Origin: Euryarchaeota archaeon UBA256
GTDB lineage: Archaea; Thermoplasmatota; Poseidoniia; Poseidoniales; Poseidoniaceae
Assembly (NCBI GenBank): GCA_002494645.1
Contig: DACE01000005.1
Location: forward strand, 5,728 to 69,727
Direction: 5' to 3'
DNA length: 64,000 nt
Part shown: positions 1 through 8,784 of the stretch, piece by piece
Numbering within the stretch: the first letter of the stretch is position 1
How the letters are laid out: each line of letters opens with the position of its first letter
Made by a program: the position numbers and the translations under genes
The notes under the pieces: generated by a model
The model's database searches: none
Told to the model about the DNA's origin: nothing
The model's input: only the letters and a program-made list of their open reading frames with translations

Positions 1-3000
1 CGTCATCGTCGTCGTCATCGTCGTCATCGTCGTCCTCGGGTTCAGGCTTCTTCTTTCGGCGACGCTCTTTACGTTGAGTGATGTTGATGGCGAAGGGATC
101 GTCGTCCTCCACAGGTTCTGTAGTCTCGCTTTCTGACGATTCTTCCTTCTTTTCTTCCTCAGGCGTACCACTGCCCGTACCCGTTACAGCGTCCATGTCA
201 AGGTCTTGAGACGTGCCCATGAATTCAGCCATCCAATCGTCATCGCCTTCTTCATCACCGCGCTTCTTCTTCTTTGGACCGGCCATACCCGCCCGAACGA
301 CGAGCAAGGACACGATAATTGCAACCAAGTTCACAGCACCGATAATCCACACCATGACGTAAGGTGGGTCGGAATAGGAAGGGGTGATGACCTCTGGTTC
401 GATGGGAGGTTTCAACTGTTCTTCATAGGTACAAAAGGTCGTTCCATCAAGTCGGTTTCGGCAGAAGTCTACGATGAATTCAACGCGCTTCTGTACTTCA
501 TTGCCTGCTCCGTCAGTGGCTCGGACGGTCACTGCGTGATAGCCTGCCTCAAAGTTGCCCGTGGTGATTTCCATGTCAGCGGTGAGCGTACGGTTGTTGT
601 TGCCAATGTCGGTCACGCCGCTCAGGTCAGCCCAAGGAGTTGAGAGGGAACTTCCAGTGGTACCGCCAAAGTGGTAGGTGAAACGGTATTGGAATGAAGT
701 GATGACCACATCGTCTTCAGCACCTGCGAGAAGGTTGATACGGTTACCGTAGAGATACTTTGAGCCATCTCCGGCCGGTGTCGGGGAGAAGATGGTCACT
801 TGAGGCAATTGAGCGTCAATGGAGAGGAGGGTCCATGTTTGAGTCACTTCGTTTCCAGATTCGTCTTCCATCGTCACGTTGATGACCATATCACCTGCTT
901 CCATTTGAGAAGAGACGCTGAAGTCGTACGAGAACAGGGGTCCGAGGTCGGGGTTGTTGATGTTGTTGTTCAACATAGCAAGTGGTTCACCATCGTTGGT
1001 CAGCATGCCGCCGTTTGAAGTGGTGATGTTAATGGTCGGGGTGGTGCCTAAATCCTCGTTCACCTGAATGCGAATGCTGTACTCTCCAGCAACCAAAGTG
1101 GTGCTGTCGTAAGGTGCGCCGTCGCTATCCACGACGGTCATGACACCTTCGGGCAACAGCGTATCTTCGGCGACCTTGAATGCGTTACCGCCGAAACCAG
1201 CGAAAATCTCATCGTTGAAATTACCAAATTGGTCGGTGATGGTGACAGCGTACCAAACGTTGCGGTCAACTTCGGAAGGGATGTCAAATTCGCGAGTGAT
1301 GGTATTGCCGGTGAAAGATGAGGTGGTGATGTCGGGGAGGACCAATTCCCAACCCTCGCTACCGATCGTTGAAACGTCGTTCTCATCTGCCCCGAAGGGT
1401 TCACCATAATGGCGCCAAATAGCATAGGATTCGTCTACTTCGTCTTCATTGAACCATTCAAGGCTCACCAATTTCATTGCACCAATCGAAAAGGCATTCT
1501 TGATTCGAGCGGGGTTGGGAGCGCGTGTGTCTTCAAATTCAACTTGGGCGTAATTTTGCACCAAGCCAGTGTAGTGGTAGGTGCCGTTGACGTTGCCGTA
1601 AAGCGCCTCTGAAGTGACGTAGTAGAAGGAATTCGTACGGTACTCGTCTTCGGGTACTGCGATGTCAAAGTAACCGACGCCATCGGCTACCGTGCCGAGA
1701 TACATCAACGTTTGATTCTCTACAAATTGGGCACCAATCACCCTGTAAGTGCTGTACCATAGGTGGTATATTTCTCCTTCAACACCCAACTGGTCATTCC
1801 ATGTGACACGAGTCGTTTGGTCACCCATGAAAGTTGCTTGGACGTTGGTTGGTTCGGCCACCCAGCCGTAGAAGGCATTCTCTTCGATGGCATTGGTGCA
1901 GGAATCTCCGTCAGTGTTGGTGTTGATGACGCCAGTGGCATCAACGGTAACGACACAATAGTATGAGTAACCAAGGAAGCCTTGGGGGACGGTGACCTGG
2001 TAGGAGCCAATGCCCTCAAGGACGTCCTTGACGATGAGCTCTACGTCATTACGCAAAATGGTCGTAAAGGGTTGGTCCGAGCGGTAAACGCGATATGTTT
2101 CACCCTCTTCAGAAGCGACGTCGCCCCAAGAGATGTTGGTATAACCCGCACCAGTACTCGGCTCTGCAATGAATTCAGCACCAAGTAAAATCGGTTGGTT
2201 CGGTGGTTGATTGTCCTCAATAACCGGTGCAGTGAGTGTGTTTTGCCCGAGGAAGCGCACGTCTTCGTAGTCATCTCCTGATTCGGTGAAATTCGGTAGA
2301 AGATATGTGATGGAGTAGTAACTTTCTCGTTGTGTATTGGGTAGAATTTGGACCACATATTCTGTTTCTGAAGCGTTGAGTTGAGCAAGCGGAGTCTCAG
2401 TAGCAAGAAGGGCTGGGCCCAACGCACGGCTCATCTGGTAGTCCGTGCGCCAAACATGAATCTTGAGAGCATTCGGTCCCGTGTCGGGCAGAACAGGCGA
2501 GATAGTGTTGTAGTTGAGCCATCGAAGCGTGGTCTCGCTGGCAGTAGCATCAAAGTCCGCTGAGATGATGTAAGGGGTGTAAACGGGTGTGGTCAATTCT
2601 TGGACGGGGTCGTAGATATGAGACCCGTTGGTCAAAAGTTCAGCGGCTTCTGTTCCGTTGGAAAGAGTGGTTGTGATCGCGTAGAAAAACGAACCGTTTG
2701 TACCAGGTGGCACCAGATATGAGAAGCTATGACCGGGATGAGCGGTCGCTCGGCAGTTGAAAGGATTACCAACAGCCACCGATGAATCGCAGGCATCGAC
2801 TGAGGCAAAGGGCGTCATCGATGCAAGATTTGTTGGGTCGATGGGCATGGTATGGCGGTAGACGTTGTAGGTGGCACTGAACAACCCGTTGAGTTCGGCC
2901 CCTTGAGAGTCGATATTCTCCCAAGTGATGACCGTCGTCTCAGTCACGTTGTTAAAAACGGCCTGAATATTTTGAGCCTGTAGGTTGTAGGGGTCGCCCA

Positions 3001-3106
3001 GGTCTACAGCTTGTGCGTGACTCACAGGAACAAGTGCAAATAGCATGCACAAGACCAAAAAAAGTGCGCGAGAACTTCCGTTTCGTTCAGTCGGTGGACT
3101 ACCCAT
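1..3106 (-). CDS. Secreted, membrane-anchored protein with fibronectin-like modules (3' end cut by window edge)
   Basis: An open minus-strand frame runs from an ATG at 3106 to the left edge without a stop, about 1035 visible residues. The N-terminus has a typical signal peptide (hydrophobic stretch LFLVLCMLFALVPVSHAQA, residues 15-33). The exterior part holds repeated fibronectin-III-like modules, recognisable by a W in a beta strand followed by a Y-x-V/I-W/Y-R strand (for example TYRVYRSDQPF and SYAIWRHYGEPF), then an Ig-like region just before a transmembrane helix near residues 916-935 (VMVWIIGAVNLVAIIVSLLV). The cytoplasmic tail begins GPKKKKRG and becomes strongly acidic, ending at the edge in a run of aspartates. 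A surface adhesin, sensor or scaffold role is inferred; no enzymatic motif was seen. It lies 87 bp downstream of the phosphatidyltransferase gene on the same strand. The end and full length are unknown. Confidence 0.85.
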   Translation of the reverse strand, partial: MGSPPTERNGSSRALFLVLCMLFALVPVSHAQAVDLGDPYNLQAQNIQAVFNNVTETTVITWENIDSQGAELNGLFSATYNVYRHTMPIDPTNLASMTPFASVDACDSSVAVGNPFNCRATAHPGHSFSYLVPPGTNGSFFYAITTTLSNGTEAAELLTNGSHIYDPVQELTTPVYTPYIISADFDATASETTLRWLNYNTISPVLPDTGPNALKIHVWRTDYQMSRALGPALLATETPLAQLNASETEYVVQILPNTQRESYYSITYLLPNFTESGDDYEDVRFLGQNTLTAPVIEDNQPPNQPILLGAEFIAEPSTGAGYTNISWGDVASEEGETYRVYRSDQPFTTILRNDVELIVKDVLEGIGSYQVTVPQGFLGYSYYCVVTVDATGVINTNTDGDSCTNAIEENAFYGWVAEPTNVQATFMGDQTTRVTWNDQLGVEGEIYHLWYSTYRVIGAQFVENQTLMYLGTVADGVGYFDIAVPEDEYRTNSFYYVTSEALYGNVNGTYHYTGLVQNYAQVEFEDTRAPNPARIKNAFSIGAMKLVSLEWFNEDEVDESYAIWRHYGEPFGADENDVSTIGSEGWELVLPDITTSSFTGNTITREFDIPSEVDRNVWYAVTITDQFGNFNDEIFAGFGGNAFKVAEDTLLPEGVMTVVDSDGAPYDSTTLVAGEYSIRIQVNEDLGTTPTINITTSNGGMLTNDGEPLAMLNNNINNPDLGPLFSYDFSVSSQMEAGDMVINVTMEDESGNEVTQTWTLLSIDAQLPQVTIFSPTPAGDGSKYLYGNRINLLAGAEDDVVITSFQYRFTYHFGGTTGSSLSTPWADLSGVTDIGNNNRTLTADMEITTGNFEAGYHAVTVRATDGAGNEVQKRVEFIVDFCRNRLDGTTFCTYEEQLKPPIEPEVITPSYSDPPYVMVWIIGAVNLVAIIVSLLVVRAGMAGPKKKKRGDEEGDDDWMAEFMGTSQDLDMDAVTGTGSGTPEEEKKEESSESETTEPVEDDDPFAINITQRKERRRKKKPEPEDDDDDDDDDDD

Positions 3107-3193
3107 CAATCCTTATGTGCCCTTCGTCCGTTATCACTATGTCGCTTCATAGAGGTCAAAAACGGTCATCAACCGACCGGATGTGTGCATCCG

Positions 3194-3910
3194 TTAATCG
3201 GAAGAATCTTCCTCGGTAACAGCATTGGGTTGAGGAAGCGGGTCAGCAGCGTCGATGGCCCTGATTTCTTGTTGTGCCTGAAGGAAACGAACGAAGAAGG
3301 TCCACAAGCCGCCAAGGGCCGAGATGAAGACGATCAAACTCAAGGGATTGACCTTGATGTGGTCGAACCAACCACCATAGGACGCATCAATGGACCAGCC
3401 GGCCAACAACATCACGCCCATGGAAACCAAAGCGAGCAGGGTCAATACGGTGCGGTCGGCTCGTGAGAATCCGCGATAATTTCGTGAACCTGCAACGGCT
3501 TGAGCTTGGGTGCCCATGTATGAGCCCAAGAGTGTGAAAAAGGCAGCAGCAAAACCCAAGACCAAATCGTTGACAAAAACCGAAGCACTGATGCAAACCA
3601 CCCATGCTGCATCGAGAATACGATCGATGGTATGGTCGAGATAATCACCCCACCGAGTCACTTCACCTTTGGCTCGCGCTAAGGAACCATCGAGACCGTC
3701 AAAGAGCATGGCCAAACCAATCATTGCTGCACCACCAAGCATCCACAAGCCACCTGCTGCTTCATCAGGAGCATACATCGCCAACAGGCCGCCTGCAAGA
3801 CCAAAGGGGAGGGCAAGCCAAGTGATGGTGATCGGTGAAAAGGATGAGAAGGTCCGCAAAACGGGCTGGAGAACAGCTTCCCATCGTCGACGCATTTTTT
3901 CAAGTGCCAT
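3194..3910 (-). CDS. CDP-alcohol phosphatidyltransferase family membrane enzyme
   Basis: This 238-residue integral membrane protein transfers a phosphate-linked head group from a CDP-lipid to an alcohol (or the reverse arrangement) in phospholipid synthesis. The complete family signature D-x2-D-G-x2-A-R-x8-G-x3-D-x3-D is present: D71, D74, G75, A78, R79, G88, D92 and D96. Several hydrophobic segments surround it. In archaea this family makes archaetidylinositol phosphate, archaetidylserine or archaetidylglycerol phosphate; the substrate cannot be told from sequence alone. A phosphatidylserine-decarboxylase-type enzyme at 47257-48117 makes an archaetidylserine route plausible. The gene lies 49 bp downstream of the adenylate kinase 6 gene on the same strand and may be cotranscribed. 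Confidence 0.88.
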   Translation of the reverse strand: MALEKMRRRWEAVLQPVLRTFSSFSPITITWLALPFGLAGGLLAMYAPDEAAGGLWMLGGAAMIGLAMLFDGLDGSLARAKGEVTRWGDYLDHTIDRILDAAWVVCISASVFVNDLVLGFAAAFFTLLGSYMGTQAQAVAGSRNYRGFSRADRTVLTLLALVSMGVMLLAGWSIDASYGGWFDHIKVNPLSLIVFISALGGLWTFFVRFLQAQQEIRAIDAADPLPQPNAVTEEDSSD

Positions 3911-3959
3911 AGAGCGACGACTTCCGATTCCCTGTTATGGTTTGTGGAGTCTTTTTACC

Positions 3960-4511
3960 TCAACGCCCCGATTCTGCAAGCCAATCAAGTGCACCAAGTG
4001 CTGCCGCTTCCATGCCCTCAAAGGGGCAATCCTTGGCCAACCACGCTTCCAACTCGTCGGCCAATCCATTGGCGGCAGTGTCGCTGCTGTCCATTTCAAG
4101 TACGGGCACATCGATTTCAAATTCGATGAGTTCAGACCAGTGTCCAGCCGTCATCTCCCATTCAGCATTGGCACGAACCTTCTCAGAAGCGTATCCTCTC
4201 GCTTCGAGCCGCTGACGAAGAATTGAGGGGCGGCACCGCAGTAAAACAACGGCATCAACGTGCAACAAATGGGCAAGATGACCGTCGATGATGTACTTCC
4301 CTTCGGAGGGTTGTTCCCATGCCTCATCCAGAGCATGGATGTCGACGGGGGCAGCGCCGTCATGTGTATCTTCCTCGCCCAAGCAACCGTATTCTTCAGC
4401 GAGATCACGAAGCGAGAGAAGATGCCACCCTCTTTCTGCCATCAGCGCAGCGAGGCTTGACTTGCCAACGCATGGTGTGCCGGATAACGCGATGATGCGA
4501 CGCTCGGTCAT
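3960..4511 (-). CDS. Adenylate kinase 6 / Fap7-type NTPase
   Basis: This 183-residue cytoplasmic P-loop protein begins with the Walker A region SGTPCVGKSS (residues 10-19), has the LRDLAEE segment typical of the AK6/Fap7/hCINAP group after it, and contains YIIDGHLAH. Members of the family bind ATP and AMP, and archaeal and eukaryotic homologs assist late 18S/16S rRNA and small-subunit maturation through ribosomal protein S11. Length matches the family, about 180 residues. It precedes the phosphatidyltransferase gene and is divergent from the helical-repeat gene starting at 4579. The Walker A has Cys-Val in place of the more usual Gly-Thr/Ser, which is tolerated in P-loops. Confidence 0.85.
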   Translation of the reverse strand: MTERRIIALSGTPCVGKSSLAALMAERGWHLLSLRDLAEEYGCLGEEDTHDGAAPVDIHALDEAWEQPSEGKYIIDGHLAHLLHVDAVVLLRCRPSILRQRLEARGYASEKVRANAEWEMTAGHWSELIEFEIDVPVLEMDSSDTAANGLADELEAWLAKDCPFEGMEAAALGALDWLAESGR

Positions 4512-4578
4512 GCTGCTTGCCGGTCCCTGCCACTATGTAAATGGCTCAGCGACGGAATGCGTCCGATGTAGGAAAGGC

Positions 4579-5364
4579 ATGATAGGCAAGGAGTCCCTGC
4601 CTCAGCATGGTGCCATGTTCGGTATGCAAGACCCCTCACAAACGCTCGTTCAAATCGAGCGCTACATGGACGGGGGTCGGTTGGAACTTTCTGAAGTCAT
4701 GGCGACGCAGTTTTGTGACCTTATGCTCTCAAAGAAAAAGCGTGAACCACAAGACCAAGTCTTCCTGCTCAAGGGCTTGCGTTTGATGTGTGATATTTAC
4801 CTCATGCGCAACAAAGCAGACCAGAGTCTCGGCACCATCAAACGGATGCATCGTGAACGAAAGGCTCTCGTCAGACTTCTCCAGAAACACGCACCCAACA
4901 TGCTGGCGTCCATGCAACCCGAGGAAGAAGACCACCTGCGGGCGGGACGGTTGTACGCCGCTGCTGGAAAAAACAAAGCAGCCAAAAAGGCCTTTTCAAA
5001 GTGTGAACGGCTCTCTCCGGGCCACCTTTTGGCTGCGCTTCATGGCGCCCGTTCTGCCCCTTCAAAGCCACATATTGAACGCTTTATGGGAGCCATACAG
5101 ACGGCGGGCGATGTGATTCTTGCAAACGGCCAATTCCAACTTCAACCCGAAAACTCACCGATGGTCATGCTCGATGAGGTGTTGGCGACCCTCGACGAGT
5201 GCGCTCGAGCAATGCCGGCCCTGGCCGCTTTGTGCCAGCAGGAGAAAGAGCGCCTTGAAGGGCAACAGCAAGCGATCCTCCAGGGTGAACAGGCAGCCAA
5301 TGCTCGGCTTCAATCCGCATTGGACAACTTACAGCCCAAGCATGATTACTACCAGTACGGATAA
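4579..5364 (+). CDS. Helical (TPR-like) repeat protein of unknown function
   Basis: I do not recognise a named family. The product of about 261 residues is almost wholly alpha-helical, with a central pair of helices (EEDHLRAGRLYAAAGKNKAA, then KKAFSKCERLSPG) that fits a TPR-type hairpin, and a C-terminal Glu/Gln-rich helix ending DYYQYG. No signal peptide or membrane segment is visible, so it is probably cytoplasmic and protein-binding. The ATG at 4579 was chosen because the frame upstream runs through the divergent adenylate kinase gene, a GGAAAGG motif sits just before it, and an AT-rich box (CTATGTAAAT) lies about 40 nt upstream. An ATG at 4615 is an alternative. The stop codon abuts the 3' end of the convergent tRNA gene with no spacer. 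Confidence 0.7.
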   Translation: MIGKESLPQHGAMFGMQDPSQTLVQIERYMDGGRLELSEVMATQFCDLMLSKKKREPQDQVFLLKGLRLMCDIYLMRNKADQSLGTIKRMHRERKALVRLLQKHAPNMLASMQPEEEDHLRAGRLYAAAGKNKAAKKAFSKCERLSPGHLLAALHGARSAPSKPHIERFMGAIQTAGDVILANGQFQLQPENSPMVMLDEVLATLDECARAMPALAALCQQEKERLEGQQQAILQGEQAANARLQSALDNLQPKHDYYQYG

Positions 5365-5442
5365 TGGTAGCGAGGGATGGATTTGAACCATCGATCTCCG
5401 GGTTATGAGCCCGACGGGATATCCAGACTACCCCACCTCGCT
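5365..5442 (-). tRNA. Initiator tRNA-Met (anticodon CAT), CCA encoded
   Basis: The reverse complement folds into a full cloverleaf: acceptor AGCGAGG pairing with CCTCGCT, a D arm, an anticodon arm with loop CTCATAA, a five-base variable loop AGATC, and a T arm GATGG-TTCAAAT-CCATC. The discriminator is A and a genomic CCA follows at 5365-5367. The A1:U72 pair and the three consecutive G:C pairs next to the anticodon loop (GGG...CCC) mark it as an initiator rather than an elongator or Ile2 tRNA. No intron is present. It ends exactly where the convergent upstream gene stops. Confidence 0.95.
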
Positions 5443-5548
5443 ACCCCAAGCGCCACGGTTCACCGTTTTGAATCCACCGCCACAGGCCGCAGGACGAAAG
5501 AACGGTGGCGGCAGTTAATTCATGAAGCAGAAGGGGCTACCCTTCACC

Positions 5549-6391
5549 ATGCGAGGGAGGACACAGAAGGCGTGGTTGTTGCTCGTCGTTTTGTTGAGTG
5601 CCACCCTCGTTGGCTGCCTCGGAGGTGAAGATGGAGCAGGTGATGAAAATCCGATCACCATGAACGTTCACTACGATGCTACCGCAGGCATGATTGGGCA
5701 GCGAATCCAAGACGGGACAACCCTGTCTACAACGGGTGTAGAACTGTCCTTTGATTTTGCTCGCGTGACCTCAAAGGCTGGAACGATGAAGACCTTCACC
5801 TACGACCCCGGTGATGACGATGACGGCTCAAATACGGTGACCGTCAACGCCAACGACCAAGCAGAAATCACCTACACCTACCTCACACACGGCTTCTTCA
5901 CGGCCCGACTTACGGCCGTTGACGAGAGTGATAACGAGCGCTCAATGGACCTTCAAATTCGCATTGACAAGGAAATAATTTGGACGCAAACCAATACCGA
6001 AACACCCGCGAACATGCCCGTTTCTACAATGCCTGATTGTGAATGTCCAGCGCCCGAAAAAATCAGTCTTGAATCAACGATTGCCAATACCAATGAACTC
6101 ATCGGCGCTCAAGTCACGGTGTCTTGGCATCTCGTCAATCCCGACAGTGTCGAAGAAGCCACCCATACTGAACAAATCGGCAACGGCCAGGAAGCATCAT
6201 GGTCACATACTGAATACAATGTGGGAATGGGAGATTGGAGTCTTGAGGTGACCATTGACTCTGGCAATGATTCAATCGATATCAACCACCGAGTTCGGGT
6301 GCTTTACGCCGAGGAGGAATCTGCGCCCAATCCATTCAATCCACCCGTCGCAGACGAGGAAGAGACTTCACTTTCAGCAAAAGAAAACTAA
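5549..6391 (+). CDS. Secreted lipoprotein with PKD-like domain
   Basis: The product begins with a positively charged n-region, a hydrophobic core and a lipobox-like LVGC whose cysteine is residue 23, so it is probably lipid-anchored outside the cytoplasmic membrane. The mature part is acidic and beta-rich. Residues around 85-135 (YDPGDDDDG through TYTYLTHGFFTARLTAVDES) resemble a PKD-type Ig fold, and a second beta domain follows after a Cys-Glu-Cys segment (PDCECPAPE). The ATG at 5549 gives the more typical signal peptide; an in-frame ATG at 5522 would add nine residues. Function is unknown: it could bind a substrate or build the envelope. The next gene, radA, has its own promoter and is unlikely to be related. 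Confidence 0.75.
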   Translation: MRGRTQKAWLLLVVLLSATLVGCLGGEDGAGDENPITMNVHYDATAGMIGQRIQDGTTLSTTGVELSFDFARVTSKAGTMKTFTYDPGDDDDGSNTVTVNANDQAEITYTYLTHGFFTARLTAVDESDNERSMDLQIRIDKEIIWTQTNTETPANMPVSTMPDCECPAPEKISLESTIANTNELIGAQVTVSWHLVNPDSVEEATHTEQIGNGQEASWSHTEYNVGMGDWSLEVTIDSGNDSIDINHRVRVLYAEEESAPNPFNPPVADEEETSLSAKEN

Positions 6392-6486
6392 AAGTTAAAC
6401 TGAAATTTTCAAGGCACTGCTCGCCTATGCCCTCTCCTGGTATCGCTTCCAATTTGCAATTGTGATGTCGCGCCCTCTTTCCTTTC

Positions 6487-6496
6487 TTCATATAGG
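6487..6496 (+). promoter_or_regulatory. TATA-like box upstream of radA
   Basis: TTCATATAGG lies about 41 nt before the radA start codon, inside the 141-bp gap after the lipoprotein gene. Its spacing would give a short 5' leader. Identified by eye only. Confidence 0.4.
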
Positions 6497-6532
6497 GAAG
6501 CCTGCACAGGTTAGCCCAAGACGTGATGCAAA

Positions 6533-7567
6533 ATGGCAACGAAAAGCAAGAAAAAAGTCAAGATTGAAGTTGAAAAGAATGAAGCACCTGAGGAGGAAGA
6601 GGACCTCCTGATGGCAGAGGATGAAGAGGTCAAAGTGACCATTGAAGATTTGCCTGGTGTTGGACCCGCAACCGCAGAAAAACTACGAGAAGCAGGATTC
6701 GAAGAACTCCTTGCCCTCGCTGTTATGTCACCGGCCGACCTTGCTGAAGAAGCAGAACTCGGAGAGGCGGTCTCAGCTAAGATCATCGCAGCAGCGAAGA
6801 AGATGGCCAACATCGGCGGATTCGTTTCTGGTGATGCGCTCCTTGAACGCCGCCGTGAAGTACAGAAGCTCTCCTCCAAGGTCCAATCCATTGACGACCT
6901 GCTCGGAGGTGGGTTTGAAACACAGGCCCTCGTTGAAGTCTACGGTGAATTCGGCAGCGGAAAAACCCAGATTGGCCATCAACTCGCCGTGAACTGCAGC
7001 CTGCCCGTTGAACAAGGTGGCCTTGACGGTGATATCTTCTACATCGATACTGAAGACACCTTTCGCCCAGAACGAATCACCCAAATGGCACGCGGACACG
7101 GACTTGACCCCGAATATGTGCTCTCTCGAATCCACGTGGCCCGAGCCTACAACTCCGCTCACCAGATGCTTCTCGCTGACGAAATCAAGCGGATGAGCAA
7201 AGGCTTGAATGTCAAGATGATCATCGTCGATTCCTTGACCAGCCACTTCCGGGCTGAATTCATTGGACGTGGCATGCTCGCTCGACGACAACAAAAGCTC
7301 AACAGCCACCTGAAAGACCTCAAGCAACTGGCAGACATCAACAACGCCCTCGTGCTCGTGACCAATCAAGTCCACTCGAAGCCAGACGCCATGTGGGGCG
7401 ACCCAACCAAGCCAATCGGTGGTCACATTCTCGCACACGCAAGCACCTTCCGCCTCTACCTGCGAAAGGCCAAAGGAGGTCGCAGAATTGCTCGTTTGGT
7501 CGACTCTCCGAACCTTCCAGACGGTGAATGCGTTTACCAAGTCACAGAAGACGGATTGCGCGACTGA
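6533..7567 (+). CDS. radA: DNA repair and recombination protein RadA
   Basis: This is the archaeal RecA/Rad51 recombinase, which polymerises on single-stranded DNA and catalyses strand exchange during homologous recombination and fork repair. The 344-residue length is usual. A Lys/Glu-rich N-terminus is followed by a helix-hairpin-helix DNA-binding domain (residues 37-92, [17 protein letters not shown]), the polymerisation linker, Walker [10 protein letters not shown] (138-146), Walker [13 protein letters not shown], and the C-terminal region with [18 protein letters not shown] and [17 protein letters not shown]. All catalytic elements are intact. It lies upstream of ftsZ on the same strand with an 80-bp gap. 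Confidence 0.98.
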   Translation: MATKSKKKVKIEVEKNEAPEEEEDLLMAEDEEVKVTIEDLPGVGPATAEKLREAGFEELLALAVMSPADLAEEAELGEAVSAKIIAAAKKMANIGGFVSGDALLERRREVQKLSSKVQSIDDLLGGGFETQALVEVYGEFGSGKTQIGHQLAVNCSLPVEQGGLDGDIFYIDTEDTFRPERITQMARGHGLDPEYVLSRIHVARAYNSAHQMLLADEIKRMSKGLNVKMIIVDSLTSHFRAEFIGRGMLARRQQKLNSHLKDLKQLADINNALVLVTNQVHSKPDAMWGDPTKPIGGHILAHASTFRLYLRKAKGGRRIARLVDSPNLPDGECVYQVTEDGLRD

Positions 7568-7647
7568 AGCGGCGAGAGAACCAAGGGGCCTAAACAGCCC
7601 TCACGACCCTTCGCTATGGCGGCACATTCAAATTGTCGGTAAGCAAA

Positions 7648-8784
7648 ATGTTGCTTATGCGACATCTCATTGAGCGTGTTCTCGAACTGTCTGATGACGA
7701 ACAACGAATTGTTCCCCACGAGCAGGCACCTGACCAAGGCTCGGAAGAAGAACTGAAAGCCCTTCTTGAATCCCTTCAGCCAAGAATACGAGTCTACGGC
7801 GTCGGCGGTGCAGGTTGCAATGCCGTCAATCGTCTCTTTGATGAGAAATTATTCAATTCATCGTACGTCACAGGGTATGCAATCAATACCGATGCGCAGG
7901 CATTACTTCAATCACCCATTGAAGAAAAGGTGCTCATTGGACGTACAGCGCGTGGACGTGGGGCTGGAGGGGATCCTACCAAAGGGGAAGCAGCAGCGCT
8001 CGAATCTGAAATGGTCTTGAGGCGCATTACCAACGATACACAGCTTGCCATCATCACCGCAGGTATGGGTGGCGGTTCAGGCACGGGAGCGGCCGGACAC
8101 ATTGCTCGTTTGGCTAAAGCACAAGGCGCCATGACCATCGCAGTTGTGACCTATCCGTTCAAATCGGAGGGTTCTCTTCGCAAACAAAACGCTGAATGGG
8201 GTCTCGAACGTTTACGGGAACACTGTGATACCATTTTGGTTATCCCCAACGAACGCCTCTTGGAGATTGAGGGCGTCAAAGATTTGCCCATTGCCAGCGC
8301 GTTTCGTGTCGGTGATGAACTCCTTGTACGTTCCATTACTGGCGTCACTGAATTACTCACGACCGACGGCATGGTCAATCTTGACTTTGAGGATTTGCGG
8401 GCCGTCATTAATTCAGGTGGCGGCGTTGCGATGATTGGATTAGGTGCTGCCAGAGGACCAGGGCGAGCAGAAGCGGCGACAATGGAGGCGCTCCATTCAC
8501 CACTGTTGGAACTTGACATGAGCGATGCTCGCGGTGCCCTCATCAATGTTGTAGGCGGCAACAATCTTACCCTCGGTGAAGCCGAACGCTGCGCTCAACT
8601 TATTCAAGAGCAAATTTCACCGAATGCCAAGATCATCTGGGGTGCTGCCGTCGATGAATCGCTGGGCGACGACATTCGTGTGATGCTGGTTTTGACTGGA
8701 GTCAAGAGTGCTCAGATACACGGCTCAAGCGAAAACAGACAACTTCGTGCGTTGCGCAATCGGCACATTGAATTCGTCAATTGA
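7648..8784 (+). CDS. ftsZ: Cell division protein FtsZ
   Basis: FtsZ is a tubulin-like GTPase that polymerises into the division ring. The nucleotide loop YGVGGAGCNAVNRL is at residues 50-63, the tubulin signature GGGSGTGAAG at 141-150, and the T7-loop region NLDFEDLRAVI supplies the catalytic acidic residue. The C-terminus ends shortly after the conserved beta-sheet domain (ENRQLRALRNRHIEFVN) with no long variable tail, as in many archaeal paralogs. A TTG at 7633 is in frame, but ATG codons at 7648 and 7657 are more likely starts. The N-terminal helix of about 45 residues before the GTPase core also agrees with archaeal FtsZ. It is convergent with, and abuts, the next gene. Confidence 0.96.
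   Translation: MLLMRHLIERVLELSDDEQRIVPHEQAPDQGSEEELKALLESLQPRIRVYGVGGAGCNAVNRLFDEKLFNSSYVTGYAINTDAQALLQSPIEEKVLIGRTARGRGAGGDPTKGEAAALESEMVLRRITNDTQLAIITAGMGGGSGTGAAGHIARLAKAQGAMTIAVVTYPFKSEGSLRKQNAEWGLERLREHCDTILVIPNERLLEIEGVKDLPIASAFRVGDELLVRSITGVTELLTTDGMVNLDFEDLRAVINSGGGVAMIGLGAARGPGRAEAATMEALHSPLLELDMSDARGALINVVGGNNLTLGEAERCAQLIQEQISPNAKIIWGAAVDESLGDDIRVMLVLTGVKSAQIHGSSENRQLRALRNRHIEFVN

Noticed and set aside
1..36. Trinucleotide-like repeat GTC/ATC
   Set aside because: It is not a CRISPR or regulatory repeat; in the minus-strand frame it encodes a run of aspartates at the tail of the surface protein.
3669..4226. 185-codon plus-strand frame
   Set aside because: It overlaps the phosphatidyltransferase and adenylate kinase genes on the opposite strand, both of which have full family motifs.
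4288..4578. Extended N-terminus of the helical-repeat protein
   Set aside because: The extension runs over the divergent adenylate kinase gene and has low-complexity composition unlike the rest.
5455..5469. Small palindrome followed by T residues
   Set aside because: A five-base stem with a two-base loop and TTTT is too weak to call a terminator, and it lies upstream of the tRNA on the opposite strand.
6773..7540. 255-codon minus-strand frame across radA
   Set aside because: It lies wholly inside radA, has no family match or start signal, and is a shadow of the biased codon usage.
8151..8564. 137-codon minus-strand frame
   Set aside because: It is antisense to ftsZ, within its conserved GTPase domain.
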